Assembly: GCF_023061135.1 (NCBI RefSeq)
Contig: NZ_JAKGAN010000001.1
Location: forward strand, 372,001-436,000
Length of the DNA: 64,000 bases
Source: Chromohalobacter sarecensis
GTDB taxonomy: Bacteria; Pseudomonadota; Gammaproteobacteria; Pseudomonadales; Halomonadaceae
Direction: 5' to 3'
The notes beneath the pieces were generated by a model. That model saw only the letters and a list, made by a program, of their open reading frames with translations. It did not search any database and was not told where the DNA came from. The translations under genes and the position numbers were made by a program. Below, piece after piece: positions 48,455-63,047 of the stretch; position 1 is the stretch's first letter, and each line of letters opens with the position of its first letter.

Positions 48455-50890
48455 TTACGATGGCTGGCGATGCACCAGTTGAGTCAAGCGGTGGCGCAGG
48501 CTGGGATCGAAAAGCGCCCGGCCGCGCCGCTGGGCATTTTCGAGCGGGGTGTCATAGCACAGCTTGTCGTTTTCCTGCCATAACCAGCCCTGCGCCTCGA
48601 GGGTATCGAGCAAGCCGCTGAAGAGACGTTTATCGAAGAACTCCGGCGCATTGAGCCCGGAGAGCAGGGTGAGACGTTCAGCCAACTGACGGCTTTGTTC
48701 CTCCAGCGCCTCGCGGGTCAGGGTGCCGCTTCCCTCGCGCAGCAGCACGGCCAACAGCAGATAACCACGCTCCAGGGTCGGTTGTACCAGCCGCCCCAAC
48801 AGGCGCAGGTGTTCGCTACTGGCCAGGTGCCCCGCTGGGCGCTCCCAGCCATGATCGGTCTCGAGTAGTAGATCTTCCGACGCGAGTGCCGCCAGGGCGC
48901 GCTCCAGACGCGGCGCGAAGGCCTCCAAGGGGAGGTGAAATTCATGCGCGAGCACCGGCCAAGCGGGGCCCAGCAGTGTGAGCAGCTCCTCGGTGCCAAA
49001 GCGCGCATTATGCCGATACGCGAAGGCGACCAGCGCCATGTCGATGAACAGGTGCAAGACGTTGTTGCGATACCAGGTCAACAAGGTGGCCTGTTCCGGC
49101 GTGGCGAGCACGAGTTCGCCGAGTGCCTGCGGGCGGCATTCGATGAACCCCAATTGAGCGGTATGAGCGATCCAGTCACGTGGCTCGCCGTCGGGCAGGG
49201 TAATGCGCTCGCCACCCGGGAGATGCCGTCTCAGGTCCACCAGCAAGCGCATGTGGCGCTCGAGCAGGTCGGCCTCGATGGCGTGGTGCGAATTGGCCAG
49301 CAGCCCCAGGGCGACCAGCGAGACCGGCGTGATGGCGGCTGCGCCATTGATGCGCTGGGCCAGGGTGGACCCCAGTGCGGGCACGGCCTGGTTCAGCCAG
49401 TCGGGGCGCGTCTGGCGGCGGTTGTCTCGCCAATCGGGGACCTGGCGGTCGAGAAACTCGCTGAGCATGAGCGGTTCGCCGACATTCACCGTGACATGCC
49501 CGTACGACTGGCGCAGGCGACGCACGATGCGCAACAGATCGAAGGGCGATTCCTTCTTCTTGTGCCCGCCGCGCAATTCCTTGAGGTAGCTACCGCTTTC
49601 CAGCACTTTCTCGTAGCCGACGTAGACCGGCACGAAGGCGACCTCGCGGCGAGGGTCGCGGGCGAAGGAACGCAGGGTCATGGCGAGCATGCCCGGGCGC
49701 GGTGCCAGCATCCGCCCAGTGCGCGAGCGTCCGCCTTCGAGGAAGTACTCCAGCGGATGGCCGCGCGAGATCAGACGATGCACGTATTCGTTGAACACCG
49801 CCGCGTAGAGGCGGTTGTCACGAAAGCTGCGGCGCAGGAAGAAGGCCCCGCCACGGCGTAGCAACGCGCCGACCACCGGCATGTCGAGGTTACGGCCCGC
49901 CGCGATGTGCGGCGGCATCAATCCCTCGCGAAATAGTGCGTAGGACAACAACAGGTAGTCGATATGGCTGCGATGACAGGGCACGTAGATCAACTCGTGA
50001 TCGCCGGCCAGCGCCTTGACGTCGTCGAGTCCATTGACGGTGACGCCGTCGTAGAGGCGATTCCAGAGCCGGCGCAGTAGCTGGTAGAGGAAGCGCAGCA
50101 CCGGGTATGAGGTGTTGGAGGCGATCTCGCGGCCATAGCGCAGCGCGCGGCGGGTTTCACGCTCAGGGCTGGTGCCACGGGCGGTGGCCGCATCAAAGAT
50201 CGCCTGGCGGACTTGTGGGCTGTCGACCACGCCGCGGATCAGCGTGTTGCGGTGCGAAAGATCGGGCCCCAGTACGCGGGCGCGTACACGACGAAAGTGA
50301 ACGCGCAGCACGCGGGCCGTCTTGCGCTGGGCGACCGGCAGCGGACGTGTCTCGACCAAGGTGCGTAGTTGCAGCGGGGCGCCGATATGCACCTGCACGT
50401 GCTTGCCGTTGATCGCTATCGACAAGAGTCGGCGCAGACGTCCGCTCCACTGCCAGCTATCCGCGGCGAGCAGTTTCCAGAAGCCGAAGTCCTTACCCGG
50501 GGCGCGCCCCCAGAACACGCTGACCGGCACGAGCTGGATGTCCCGCCCGGGGTCGGCGGCTAGCTGTGCCAGTAAGGTATCGAGGTGCGGCGAGCGTCGT
50601 CCGTGTACCCGCGTCAGCCCGCGGCTGAGCCGGGGCAGGGCGATACAGGTGGGAAGGCGTGTTTCGCCGAGCACAACGCTGCCTCGGGCGCTGGGCAAGC
50701 CCTCGCGGCGGGTTATCAACTCGAGTGCCAGTCTGTCCGAGAAGGTCGGATGCGGCAGCACGTAAATCGTTGGCTGCGTGGCATCGAGCGCGGGCTGCTG
50801 CGCTTCGACATGATGGTAGTCGAGCCAGCGGTCGAGCAGCGTGCGGCACAGGGCGCGCAAGGGAGTGAGGAGCGTGCGTAGAACAGCCAT
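48455..50890 (-). CDS. plsB: glycerol-3-phosphate 1-O-acyltransferase
   Basis: 811 residues (E. coli PlsB 807). It makes lysophosphatidate from glycerol-3-phosphate and acyl-CoA or acyl-ACP at the inner membrane. The catalytic HX4D is H306-RSHI-D311, followed by GGAFFLRRSF and YFLEGGRSRTGRML acyltransferase blocks and VPVYVGYEKV. Divergent from the cardiolipin synthase gene with a 144-base gap, so two membrane-lipid genes share a promoter region. Confidence 0.96.
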   Translation of the reverse strand: MAVLRTLLTPLRALCRTLLDRWLDYHHVEAQQPALDATQPTIYVLPHPTFSDRLALELITRREGLPSARGSVVLGETRLPTCIALPRLSRGLTRVHGRRSPHLDTLLAQLAADPGRDIQLVPVSVFWGRAPGKDFGFWKLLAADSWQWSGRLRRLLSIAINGKHVQVHIGAPLQLRTLVETRPLPVAQRKTARVLRVHFRRVRARVLGPDLSHRNTLIRGVVDSPQVRQAIFDAATARGTSPERETRRALRYGREIASNTSYPVLRFLYQLLRRLWNRLYDGVTVNGLDDVKALAGDHELIYVPCHRSHIDYLLLSYALFREGLMPPHIAAGRNLDMPVVGALLRRGGAFFLRRSFRDNRLYAAVFNEYVHRLISRGHPLEYFLEGGRSRTGRMLAPRPGMLAMTLRSFARDPRREVAFVPVYVGYEKVLESGSYLKELRGGHKKKESPFDLLRIVRRLRQSYGHVTVNVGEPLMLSEFLDRQVPDWRDNRRQTRPDWLNQAVPALGSTLAQRINGAAAITPVSLVALGLLANSHHAIEADLLERHMRLLVDLRRHLPGGERITLPDGEPRDWIAHTAQLGFIECRPQALGELVLATPEQATLLTWYRNNVLHLFIDMALVAFAYRHNARFGTEELLTLLGPAWPVLAHEFHLPLEAFAPRLERALAALASEDLLLETDHGWERPAGHLASSEHLRLLGRLVQPTLERGYLLLAVLLREGSGTLTREALEEQSRQLAERLTLLSGLNAPEFFDKRLFSGLLDTLEAQGWLWQENDKLCYDTPLENAQRRGRALFDPSLRHRLTQLVHRQPS

Positions 50891-51034
50891 CCATTAGCCT
50901 TGAAGGAACGCAATGAAGCAGTATAGCCAGTCAGGCCGGGTAGGCCCAAGGCGGGTGCTTTTCAGCGACGTTGCAAACGTGCGTCAATGACGCATGCCCG
51001 AGCCGCTGCGCAGGCGGCGAAACAAGGAGACACC

Positions 51035-52147
51035 ATGCGCGGACGTTGGCAGGTAGGCAACCGTTTCACCTTGTTGCCGGAAGGCAAGCGTTTTCTTCCC
51101 GCCTTGTTTTCAGCCATCGATAAAGCGCATACCACGCTTTATCTCGAACTCTATCTGATGGAATCAGGAACGCTTGCCACGCGGGTGATCGATGCCTTGT
51201 GTGCGGCGGCTGGGCGGGGTGTCACGGTGTTGTTGCTGCTCGATGGCTACGGTTCGATGAAGCTCGCGCATGCGGACCGCGAGCGCTTGCGCGAGGCCGG
51301 CGTGGCGCTGCGCTTCTTCAATCCGCTGGCCTGGCATCGGTTGGGAAAGAATCTGTCGCGCGATCATCGCAAGCTGCTGATCGTCGACGAGCAGCTGGCT
51401 TTTACCGGTGGTTTCGGCGCCGTCGATGCCTTTATCGAGGCGTGGTATGAAGTCGCCGTACGCATCGAGGGACCGGTCGTCGCGGATTGGGTCGGCCTGT
51501 TCGCGCAGCTTTGGGAGTCGCCCTTGACGCGTCGCAAGGCGGCGCCGCGTCACTGGCCGCCTCTGGCCCCCATCGCACCACTCACGGCGGATATGCACGG
51601 GCGGATGATCAGCGGGCGTGGGCATCGTTACCAGGCGATCCGGCATTCGTTGCATCAGCGTATCGCCACCGCCGAGCGGCGATTGTGGCTGTGCACGCCC
51701 TATTTCGTGCCGACTTTCAGCCTGCGCTGGCGCTTGATCCGCGCGGCGCGTCTGGGCCTTGACGTGCGCCTATTGCTGCCGGGGTCGCGCCACGACCATC
51801 CGGGCATTCGCTATGCCGGGCAACGTTTCTACGCGCGACTGTTGCGGGCCGGGGTACGCATCTACGAGTTCCAGCCGACCTTCATTCACGCCAAGTTCGT
51901 GCTGGTCGACGATTGGTCGTCGATCGGCTCGTGCAACTTCGACCACTGGAGTCTGCAGTGGAACCTGGAGGCCAACCAGGAAGTTGAGGACGCCGGTTTC
52001 GCCCGCGACGTGGCGGCCCTGTTCGAGCGCAATTTCGCCGCCAGCGAGGAGATCGATTGGGATCAGTGGCGCCATCGTCCATGGACTCAGCGCTGTCGTG
52101 AGTGGGTTTTCGGCACCCTTAACGGGTGGATGACGCGGCTGCGCTGA
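51035..52147 (+). CDS. cardiolipin synthase, ClsB-like phospholipase D family
   Basis: 370 residues from an ATG with GGAG five bases upstream. Two phospholipase-D HKD motifs: H111-RK-LLIVD and H285-AK-FVLVD, the latter followed by SSIGSCNFD. There is no N-terminal transmembrane pair, which fits the ClsB (YbhO) branch rather than ClsA. It joins two phosphatidylglycerols, or phosphatidylglycerol with phosphatidylethanolamine, to give cardiolipin. Cardiolipin rises under salt stress in halophiles, but no osmotic control site is visible. Confidence 0.9.
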   Translation: MRGRWQVGNRFTLLPEGKRFLPALFSAIDKAHTTLYLELYLMESGTLATRVIDALCAAAGRGVTVLLLLDGYGSMKLAHADRERLREAGVALRFFNPLAWHRLGKNLSRDHRKLLIVDEQLAFTGGFGAVDAFIEAWYEVAVRIEGPVVADWVGLFAQLWESPLTRRKAAPRHWPPLAPIAPLTADMHGRMISGRGHRYQAIRHSLHQRIATAERRLWLCTPYFVPTFSLRWRLIRAARLGLDVRLLLPGSRHDHPGIRYAGQRFYARLLRAGVRIYEFQPTFIHAKFVLVDDWSSIGSCNFDHWSLQWNLEANQEVEDAGFARDVAALFERNFAASEEIDWDQWRHRPWTQRCREWVFGTLNGWMTRLR

Positions 52148-52155
52148 GCACGCGC

Positions 52156-52806
52156 CTAGCCGCGATCCTTGCTGCCCGGACGCCCGGCGGGCTTCTTCTT
52201 GCGCGGCGTAGGCTTGGGTTTTTCCTCGGGGACGCGGTAATGCAGATAAATATCGAGGATCAGCTCGGGAAGCTGCTTGACGAGCGCTTCTGCGCGGGTG
52301 CCGTCAGCGATCAATTCGTGCATGTCGGGTTCGTCGTCGAATAGCCCCGATAGAGCCATGAAGGGCAGTAGCAGCTCGGCGACTCGGGCTTCGTCGTGCT
52401 CGAACCAGGCGACTTCATTGAGAAACACGCCTTCCATGAAGCCCGCACACCAATCGCCGATGGGCGTTTCTTCCGGCGAGATGTCGCCGAGCTCAAGATC
52501 GAACGGCAATTCGGGCAGGTGACCGTGCTCGAGGGCCTCGATGGCGTTTTGCTTGAGCGTTTCGCAGAGGCCGAGGATCTGCTCGCGTTGCGTGGCGTCG
52601 GTGAACTGCGGCTCGCCATGGTAAAGCTCGGCGACCCAGGTCGTGGCCGGTGTCTCGATCGGCGCGATCGCCAGGGCGACGAGGAAGCCGTGCGTGCCGA
52701 TGAGATCGAGCGCCTCAGGGTCGACCTGGTCGGATTCCAGAAAATCGTCGAGGGCCTCGAGCGCTGCGTCGTCGAGCAATGGCATGGGGGGCGACGTCTC
52801 GGACAT
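52156..52806 (-). CDS. UPF0149 (YecA/YgfB) family protein
   Basis: 216 residues from an ATG with AGAGG six bases upstream. Typical blocks are FLVALAIAPIETPATTWVAELY, DWCAGFMEGVF and LLPFMALSGLFDD. The C-terminus is a basic tail (PRKKKPAGRPGS) instead of the SEC-C zinc motif of YecA. The molecular role of the family is unknown. Convergent with the cardiolipin synthase, seven bases apart. Confidence 0.88.
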   Translation of the reverse strand: MSETSPPMPLLDDAALEALDDFLESDQVDPEALDLIGTHGFLVALAIAPIETPATTWVAELYHGEPQFTDATQREQILGLCETLKQNAIEALEHGHLPELPFDLELGDISPEETPIGDWCAGFMEGVFLNEVAWFEHDEARVAELLLPFMALSGLFDDEPDMHELIADGTRAEALVKQLPELILDIYLHYRVPEEKPKPTPRKKKPAGRPGSKDRG

Positions 52807-52878
52807 GATGAGCCTCTTGCAGTGGAGCGGTCGGTGAGTGGTGGACGCCTGTCGCGTTGCGCGGCATTCTAGCATCCT

Positions 52879-53421
52879 ATGATGTCTGTCACCTTGCCCA
52901 CGCCCGATAACGATTGGTTAATGTCTCTTGACGAGCCGGCGCTCCACGAGGCGCTACATGCGCGCGTCGAAGCAGCCTGGTACGTCGCCCGCGATGTCCA
53001 TCCCACCTTGCCGCGTCCCCGCGTGTGGCTGGACCTGCGTGGCAAGGGGGCCGGCCAGGCGCACTTCACCCGCGGTGGCCTGCGTTTCAATCCGGTGCTG
53101 CTGCGCGAGAATCGCCAGGCGTTTATGGAAGACGTCGTGCCGCATGAGATGGCGCATTGGCTAGTCTTTCATCTCGAGGGGCCGCCAGCGCGTCCACATG
53201 GCCACGAATGGCGTACCGTCATGCAGAAGCTCTACGGTTTGCCGCCACGTACCACGCATCGTTTCGATGTCGCGCGTGCCAGTCCCGCACCGTATTGCTA
53301 CCGTTGTGGTTGTGCCACCGAGCATCGATTTTCCGCGCGTCGTCATTCGCTGGCACAGCGCGGCACGACCTATCATTGCCGACAATGTCGACAGCGCTTG
53401 CGCTTCGTCGCGAAAAAGTGA
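52879..53421 (+). CDS. sprT: SprT-like zinc metalloprotease-fold protein
   Basis: 180 residues. Zinc site HEMAHW at H89-E90-H93 with a third ligand His109 in PHGHEW, and a C-terminal zinc ribbon with CYRCG and CRQC. SprT-like proteins resemble the protease domain of eukaryotic Spartan; the bacterial role is unclear. Starts at one of two tandem ATGs; weak ribosome site. Confidence 0.9.
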   Translation: MMSVTLPTPDNDWLMSLDEPALHEALHARVEAAWYVARDVHPTLPRPRVWLDLRGKGAGQAHFTRGGLRFNPVLLRENRQAFMEDVVPHEMAHWLVFHLEGPPARPHGHEWRTVMQKLYGLPPRTTHRFDVARASPAPYCYRCGCATEHRFSARRHSLAQRGTTYHCRQCRQRLRFVAKK

Positions 53422-53449
53422 TGTAACTCAATGAATTAAAAAGGAAAAA

Positions 53450-53510
53450 TGGTAATACCAAGGTCTAATAGGGAGTCAGGGGGGCTAGGGGTATATGCTG
53501 GGTAGTATTC
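53450..53510 (+). promoter_or_regulatory. probable acs promoter, activator type
   Basis: The 152-base gap before acs holds a perfect 5-1-5 palindrome TGGTAATACCA (53450-53460), a G-rich stretch GGGGGGCTAGGGGTATAT (53479-53496), and TAGTAT (53503-53508) as a possible -10 with no -35 at the right distance. This layout suits a promoter that needs an activator, and a CrbR-like regulator is encoded just downstream. Confidence 0.4.
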
Positions 53511-53573
53511 TTGGACGGTCACGTTGGTAACCGTGTGGCCGATCATCCATTTCTCGACCTTTGAGAGGCAGCC

Positions 53574-55523
<1,950 letters not shown>

Positions 55524-55606
55524 TACGTGTTGGGGAGGGTATCCAGCGTCGGTTCGTTCGACACGGGGCGGCACGCCAGCTCGCCTCGGGTGCCCGCCCG
55601 ACTTTC

Positions 55607-55628
55607 GCCGGCCGATGGCCGGCTTTTT
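55607..55628 (+). terminator. acs terminator
   Basis: GCCGGCC-GAT-GGCCGGC followed by TTTTT, 84 bases after the acs stop. Confidence 0.92.
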
Positions 55629-55668
55629 CGTGCCACCAGGAACGTTCGGGGGTGCGTCGACGGAAGGC

Positions 55669-55702
55669 TTGGGTATTGTCTACAGCATGGGGTAACATGC
55701 TG
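55669..55702 (+). promoter_or_regulatory. possible promoter and palindrome upstream of the CrbR-like gene
   Basis: TTGGGT, 18 bases, TAACAT gives a plausible promoter. A perfect 7-bp inverted repeat CAGCATG-N6-CATGCTG (55683-55702) overlaps the -10, as an operator would. About 80 bases of leader follow. Confidence 0.45.
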
Positions 55703-55782
55703 AAAACAAGAAGTGAACCTGATGCTTGCCGATGACAATCGCGGCACGACCGTTCGCTCCAGGGGGATCCGGAGGAGACACA

Positions 55783-56445
55783 ATGGCTTTTGCCCAGAAA
55801 TTCATCGTCGCCGATGACCACCCGCTATTTCGTGCCGCGCTCAACCAGGCGTTGCGCCAAGTAGCGCCACAGGCGGAGATCGTCGAAGCCGATACCATGG
55901 AGGCGACCACCGACATGGTGATGCGTCATCCTGATGCCGACCTTATCTTGCTCGACTTGCACATGCCGGGTGCGCATGGCTTTTCGGGGCTGATTCAGTT
56001 GCGCGGTCAGTCGCCCGAGGTGCCCGTGGTCGTCATTTCGGGCAGCGAGGAGCCGCCGGTGGTGCGTCGGGCCATCGACTACGGTGCGTCGGGCTTCATC
56101 CCCAAGTCCTCATCGCTGGATGTGATCGCCGAGGCGATCCGCCAAGTGCTCGAGGGAGAGGTCTGGTTGCCCGAGGAGATGGCCAAGGTTCTCGGAGAAT
56201 CGAATGAAGATGAAGCGCGCTTCGCCGAGGCCATCGCTTCGCTGACACCGCAGCAGTTCCGGGTGCTCAACATGTTGAACGAAGGTTTGCTCAACAAACA
56301 GATCGCTTACGAACTCAATGTGTCCGAGGCGACCATCAAGGCGCACGTCACGGCGATTCTCCGCAAACTGGGCGTGCATTCGCGCACTCAGGCGGTCATC
56401 GCCGCGCAGAAACTCGAGGTCGAGCCGCCCAAGGTCGAGTCCTAG
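55783..56445 (+). CDS. LuxR-type response regulator, CrbR-like
   Basis: 220 residues from an ATG with GGAGGAG four bases upstream. The receiver domain has the acidic pair in VADDHPLF, phosphoacceptor Asp58 in LLDLHMPG, the conserved Ser/Thr in VVISGS and Lys in FIPKSSS. The C-terminal LuxR helix-turn-helix covers about 150-215 (LTPQQFRVLNML, NKQIAYELNVSEATIKAHV). It sits just after acs with its own promoter. In Vibrio and Pseudomonas CrbR activates acs under control of the SLC5-domain kinase CrbS, and a CrbS-like gene lies 2 kb downstream. The pairing is inference from those systems. Confidence 0.85.
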   Translation: MAFAQKFIVADDHPLFRAALNQALRQVAPQAEIVEADTMEATTDMVMRHPDADLILLDLHMPGAHGFSGLIQLRGQSPEVPVVVISGSEEPPVVRRAIDYGASGFIPKSSSLDVIAEAIRQVLEGEVWLPEEMAKVLGESNEDEARFAEAIASLTPQQFRVLNMLNEGLLNKQIAYELNVSEATIKAHVTAILRKLGVHSRTQAVIAAQKLEVEPPKVES

Positions 56446-56484
56446 GCTGTCCTTGGCGGCATCATAAGAGGCCACGTGAGAGAC

Positions 56485-56520
56485 AAGAAGCCGTTCCCGT
56501 CAGCATGGGAGCGGCTTCTT
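56485..56520. terminator. bidirectional terminator between the CrbR-like gene and mntR
   Basis: AAGAAGCCGTTCCC pairs with GGGAGCGGCTTCTT (one wobble) around an 8-base loop. The arms end in AAGAA and TTCTT, so it can act for both convergent transcripts, though T runs are short. Confidence 0.75.
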
Positions 56521-56567
56521 CGTATCTGCTATCTGCGTAGTGCGCGCTCAGGGCCATGCCAGGTGGT

Positions 56568-56987
56568 TTATGAAGGTGACTGGCGGTCCAGGAAATCGCG
56601 CATGGCGTTCACGGTTTCCTCACTGCAGTGATGCTCGATGCCCTCGGAGTCGGCACGCGCGACTTCCTCGGGCACGCCGAGCGCCCGCAAGGCATCGAGT
56701 ACCACTCGGTGGCGTGCCATGACGCGCTTGGCGAGCGCGTCTCCCTCGTCGGTCAGGAAGATCCCGCGGTAGGGGCGAGCGACGGCAAGCCCGTCGCGTT
56801 TCAAGCGTGCAATGACTTTCGACACCGCCGCCGCGCTGACGCCGAAACACTCGGCCAGATCGCTGGCACGTGCTTCACCCAGCTGCGTATGCAGGTGCGC
56901 GATTTCCTCGACATAATCCTCGACCAGTTCGGTCTGATGATCCTGCCGGACGCGTTTGAAATATTCGTGCTTGGGCTGAGACTTCAT
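56568..56987 (-). CDS. mntR: manganese-responsive regulator MntR
   Basis: 139 residues of the DtxR/MntR family. N-terminal winged helix-turn-helix (EEIAHLHTQLGEARASDLAECFGVSAAAVSKVIARL) and a C-terminal metal-binding dimerisation region with EGIEHHCSEETV. It lacks the SH3-like third domain of DtxR, as MntR does. AGGGG precedes the ATG. It is the second gene of an mntH-mntR operon (13-base gap), so it would be controlled by its own operator upstream of mntH. Confidence 0.93.
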   Translation of the reverse strand: MKSQPKHEYFKRVRQDHQTELVEDYVEEIAHLHTQLGEARASDLAECFGVSAAAVSKVIARLKRDGLAVARPYRGIFLTDEGDALAKRVMARHRVVLDALRALGVPEEVARADSEGIEHHCSEETVNAMRDFLDRQSPS

Positions 56988-57000
56988 GCAACCCCTGCTT

Positions 57001-58281
57001 TCAGTGTCCCGTGAGCGTAGAAAATAGCACGTACGCGTTGAGGGCGACGATCAACGTGCACACGATACCGCCTACCACGGTTACCGATCTGTGATTGACT
57101 AGGTTGCCCATGATACGGCGATTGGCGGTGAAAAAAAGCAGTGGTATGAGTGCGAACGGAATTCCAAAGCTGAGAATCACCTGACTGGCGACCAGGGCTT
57201 TCTGCTCGGACACGCCGAGCATGATGATCACCAGCGCCGGCAACATGGTCACTAGACGACGTAGCCAAAGGGGGATCGTGAAGGCCATGAAGCCTTGCAT
57301 GATCACCTGCCCCGAGAGTGTACCGACGATGGACGATGACAGGCCAGCGAGCAGCAAGGCGGCGCCGAAGACATGGCTGGCCGTAACCTGGCCGAGCATC
57401 GGCGCCAGCAATTTATAGCTGTCACTGATGGTGGCGACATCAAGATGGCCATTGGCATTGAAGGCCGCCGCCGCCATGGCCAGCATGCTGAGATTGATCA
57501 TGCCGGCAATGGCCATGCCGATGATGACATCGAGGCGGTAGTAACGCATCAAGCGCAATCGATGGGCGTCGTCCTTCACCTGAATCCGCTGCTGCGAGAG
57601 TGCCGAGTGCAGGTAGATGACATGCGGCATGATTGTGGCGCCGAGGATGCCCGCTGCCAGATAGAGCGAATAGCTATCCGGGAAGCCGGGGATCAGCAAA
57701 CCTTCGAGCAGCGGCGTCGCTTCCGGCCGGCTGAGCATTAGCTCGAGGATGAATCCGCCCGCTACGGCGAGGATCATGGCGCCGATGATGATTTCCATGA
57801 GCCGGAAACCGTAACGGTAGAGATGCAGCGCCAGATAGGTGATCGCCCCGGTGAGCAATGCGCCTTCCATCAGCGATAGCCCAAACAGCAGATTGAAGGC
57901 CAGCGCCGCCCCCAGGAATTCGGCGAGATCGGTGGCGATGGCCACGACCTCTGCTTGTATCCAATAGCACCAGACCACAGGACGCGGATAGCGCGCGCGA
58001 ATCACCTGGGGCAGGTTGCGCCCGGTGGCGAGCCCCAAGCGTGCCGACAGGGTCTGGATCAGCATGGCCATCAGGTTGGCGACGAGCACTACCCACAGCA
58101 GGGTATAGCCGTAGCGCGAACCCGCCTCGATGTTGGTGGCGAAGTTGCCGGGGTCGATATAAGCCACTGCCGCGATCAGTGCGGGGCCGAAGAAGGCTGT
58201 CCAGCCCCAGCGTCGGGACTTGCCGTTGAGGGTCGATGCGGCTTGTTCGCGGATCGCGCTGTCGGAAATCATACTCAGCAT
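57001..58281 (-). CDS. mntH: Nramp-family manganese transporter MntH
   Basis: 426 residues with about eleven transmembrane segments. Metal-site motifs: DPGNFATNIEAG in helix 1 and MPHVIYLHS in helix 6, plus the VAIATDLAEFLGAALAFNLLF block. It imports Mn(II) with protons. Alternative ATG at 58272. The control region directly upstream contains a large inverted repeat. The gene pair lies inside the acetate-switch locus, between the regulator and the kinase. Confidence 0.95.
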   Translation of the reverse strand: MLSMISDSAIREQAASTLNGKSRRWGWTAFFGPALIAAVAYIDPGNFATNIEAGSRYGYTLLWVVLVANLMAMLIQTLSARLGLATGRNLPQVIRARYPRPVVWCYWIQAEVVAIATDLAEFLGAALAFNLLFGLSLMEGALLTGAITYLALHLYRYGFRLMEIIIGAMILAVAGGFILELMLSRPEATPLLEGLLIPGFPDSYSLYLAAGILGATIMPHVIYLHSALSQQRIQVKDDAHRLRLMRYYRLDVIIGMAIAGMINLSMLAMAAAAFNANGHLDVATISDSYKLLAPMLGQVTASHVFGAALLLAGLSSSIVGTLSGQVIMQGFMAFTIPLWLRRLVTMLPALVIIMLGVSEQKALVASQVILSFGIPFALIPLLFFTANRRIMGNLVNHRSVTVVGGIVCTLIVALNAYVLFSTLTGH

Positions 58282-58290
58282 GGTAGCGAC

Positions 58291-58335
58291 TCTAAGTTAA
58301 CCATGGTTAATCGAATGTCTGAAGGTTAACTTAGA
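58291..58335. promoter_or_regulatory. candidate MntR operator upstream of mntH
   Basis: TCTAAGTTAACC (58291-58302) and GGTTAACTTAGA (58324-58335) are perfect 12-bp inverted arms. Within them TTAACCATGGTTAA (58297-58310) is itself a perfect 14-bp palindrome. The block lies 10-54 bases before the mntH start codon, where a repressor would occlude the promoter. It does not resemble the E. coli MntR box. Confidence 0.75.
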
Positions 58336-58421
58336 GACCTTGGCTTGACCAATAGCCGTTGTGCCAGGCGACGATTGAGTTTGACTATTAATTGCATCCG
58401 GTTGTCGTCGACCCCGACACG

Positions 58422-62372
<3,951 letters not shown>

Positions 62373-62432
62373 GCTCTCTCCCCTATGTCTGCGGCCATTC
62401 TAGGCTAATCCACTGGTGCGCGTCAGTCGTCC

Positions 62433-62954
62433 TTACGCTCGGGGCGTTTCACACAAAGCCTGGTAAAGCGGGGTGTCGGCGCCAATCTCGTGCAGCGCGG
62501 AGGCGTCCGGTTGGCGCTCATTGCCGACTAATGGCACCCATTCCCGTGCGTCGCAGTGCATCAGGTAGGCCTGATGGGTTACACGGTCCGCGACTTGCTT
62601 CTCGAAGCGGTAGAGGAAGAACTCGACCATGCGCTCTCCGTCGGCCTCGGTAGCACTAAGATGATCGCGGTCGATGACTTCGAAGGCAACGGGCATGGGG
62701 TACATGTAAGTCCAGGGACGCCATAGCATCGAGCCGTATTCGACATCGACGACTTCAGCCGAGTCGGGGAGTTGCTGTTGCTTGAACGACAGCCAGCTGT
62801 ATTCGTAATAGACCTGGTAGCCAAGCATGCCGAGGCCGCCCAGTGCCGGAACGATCCAACGCGGCAGGCGCTTAGCGCTGATGAAACGCAGCAGCAGGCC
62901 GATACCGGCGGTGCCGAGTCCGGCGAAAAGCGCTGCTATCAAGTGCCATATCAT
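62433..62954 (-). CDS. unrecognised membrane-anchored protein between symporter and CrbS-like kinase
   Basis: 173 residues from an ATG with AGGAAAG six bases upstream. Two hydrophobic segments (about 4-24 and 31-51) are followed by a soluble domain of about 120 residues rich in aromatic and acidic residues (YGSMLWRPWTYMYPMPVAFE; FFLYRFEKQVADRVTHQAYLM; CDAREWVPL). I do not recognise the family; it is not the 90-residue DUF4212 small subunit. It is co-directional with the upstream symporter and with the kinase gene 60 bases downstream, so a role in acetate uptake or signalling is possible (inference). Confidence 0.8.
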   Translation of the reverse strand: MIWHLIAALFAGLGTAGIGLLLRFISAKRLPRWIVPALGGLGMLGYQVYYEYSWLSFKQQQLPDSAEVVDVEYGSMLWRPWTYMYPMPVAFEVIDRDHLSATEADGERMVEFFLYRFEKQVADRVTHQAYLMHCDAREWVPLVGNERQPDASALHEIGADTPLYQALCETPRA

Positions 62955-62972
62955 GGACGTCTTTCCTGAAAG

Positions 62973-63002
62973 CGCTCGGGCTTCCCTGAGGAAGCCCGAG
63001 CG
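62973..63002 (-). other. 13-bp perfect hairpin after the symporter gene
   Basis: CGCTCGGGCTTCC and GGAAGCCCGAGCG pair perfectly around a 4-base loop, 45 bases after the symporter stop and 19 before the next start. On the minus strand only a short pyrimidine stretch (CTTTC) follows, so termination would be partial. It may set the ratio of symporter to downstream products. Confidence 0.8.
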
Positions 63003-63047
63003 AGAGGGTTGTCTGCAGCCCGGCGTACCGGGCCGCGTCATTATGGC

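Noticed and set aside
62433-62954. DUF4212 small symporter subunit
   Set aside because: The protein is twice too long, lies downstream rather than upstream of the symporter, and has a large soluble domain.
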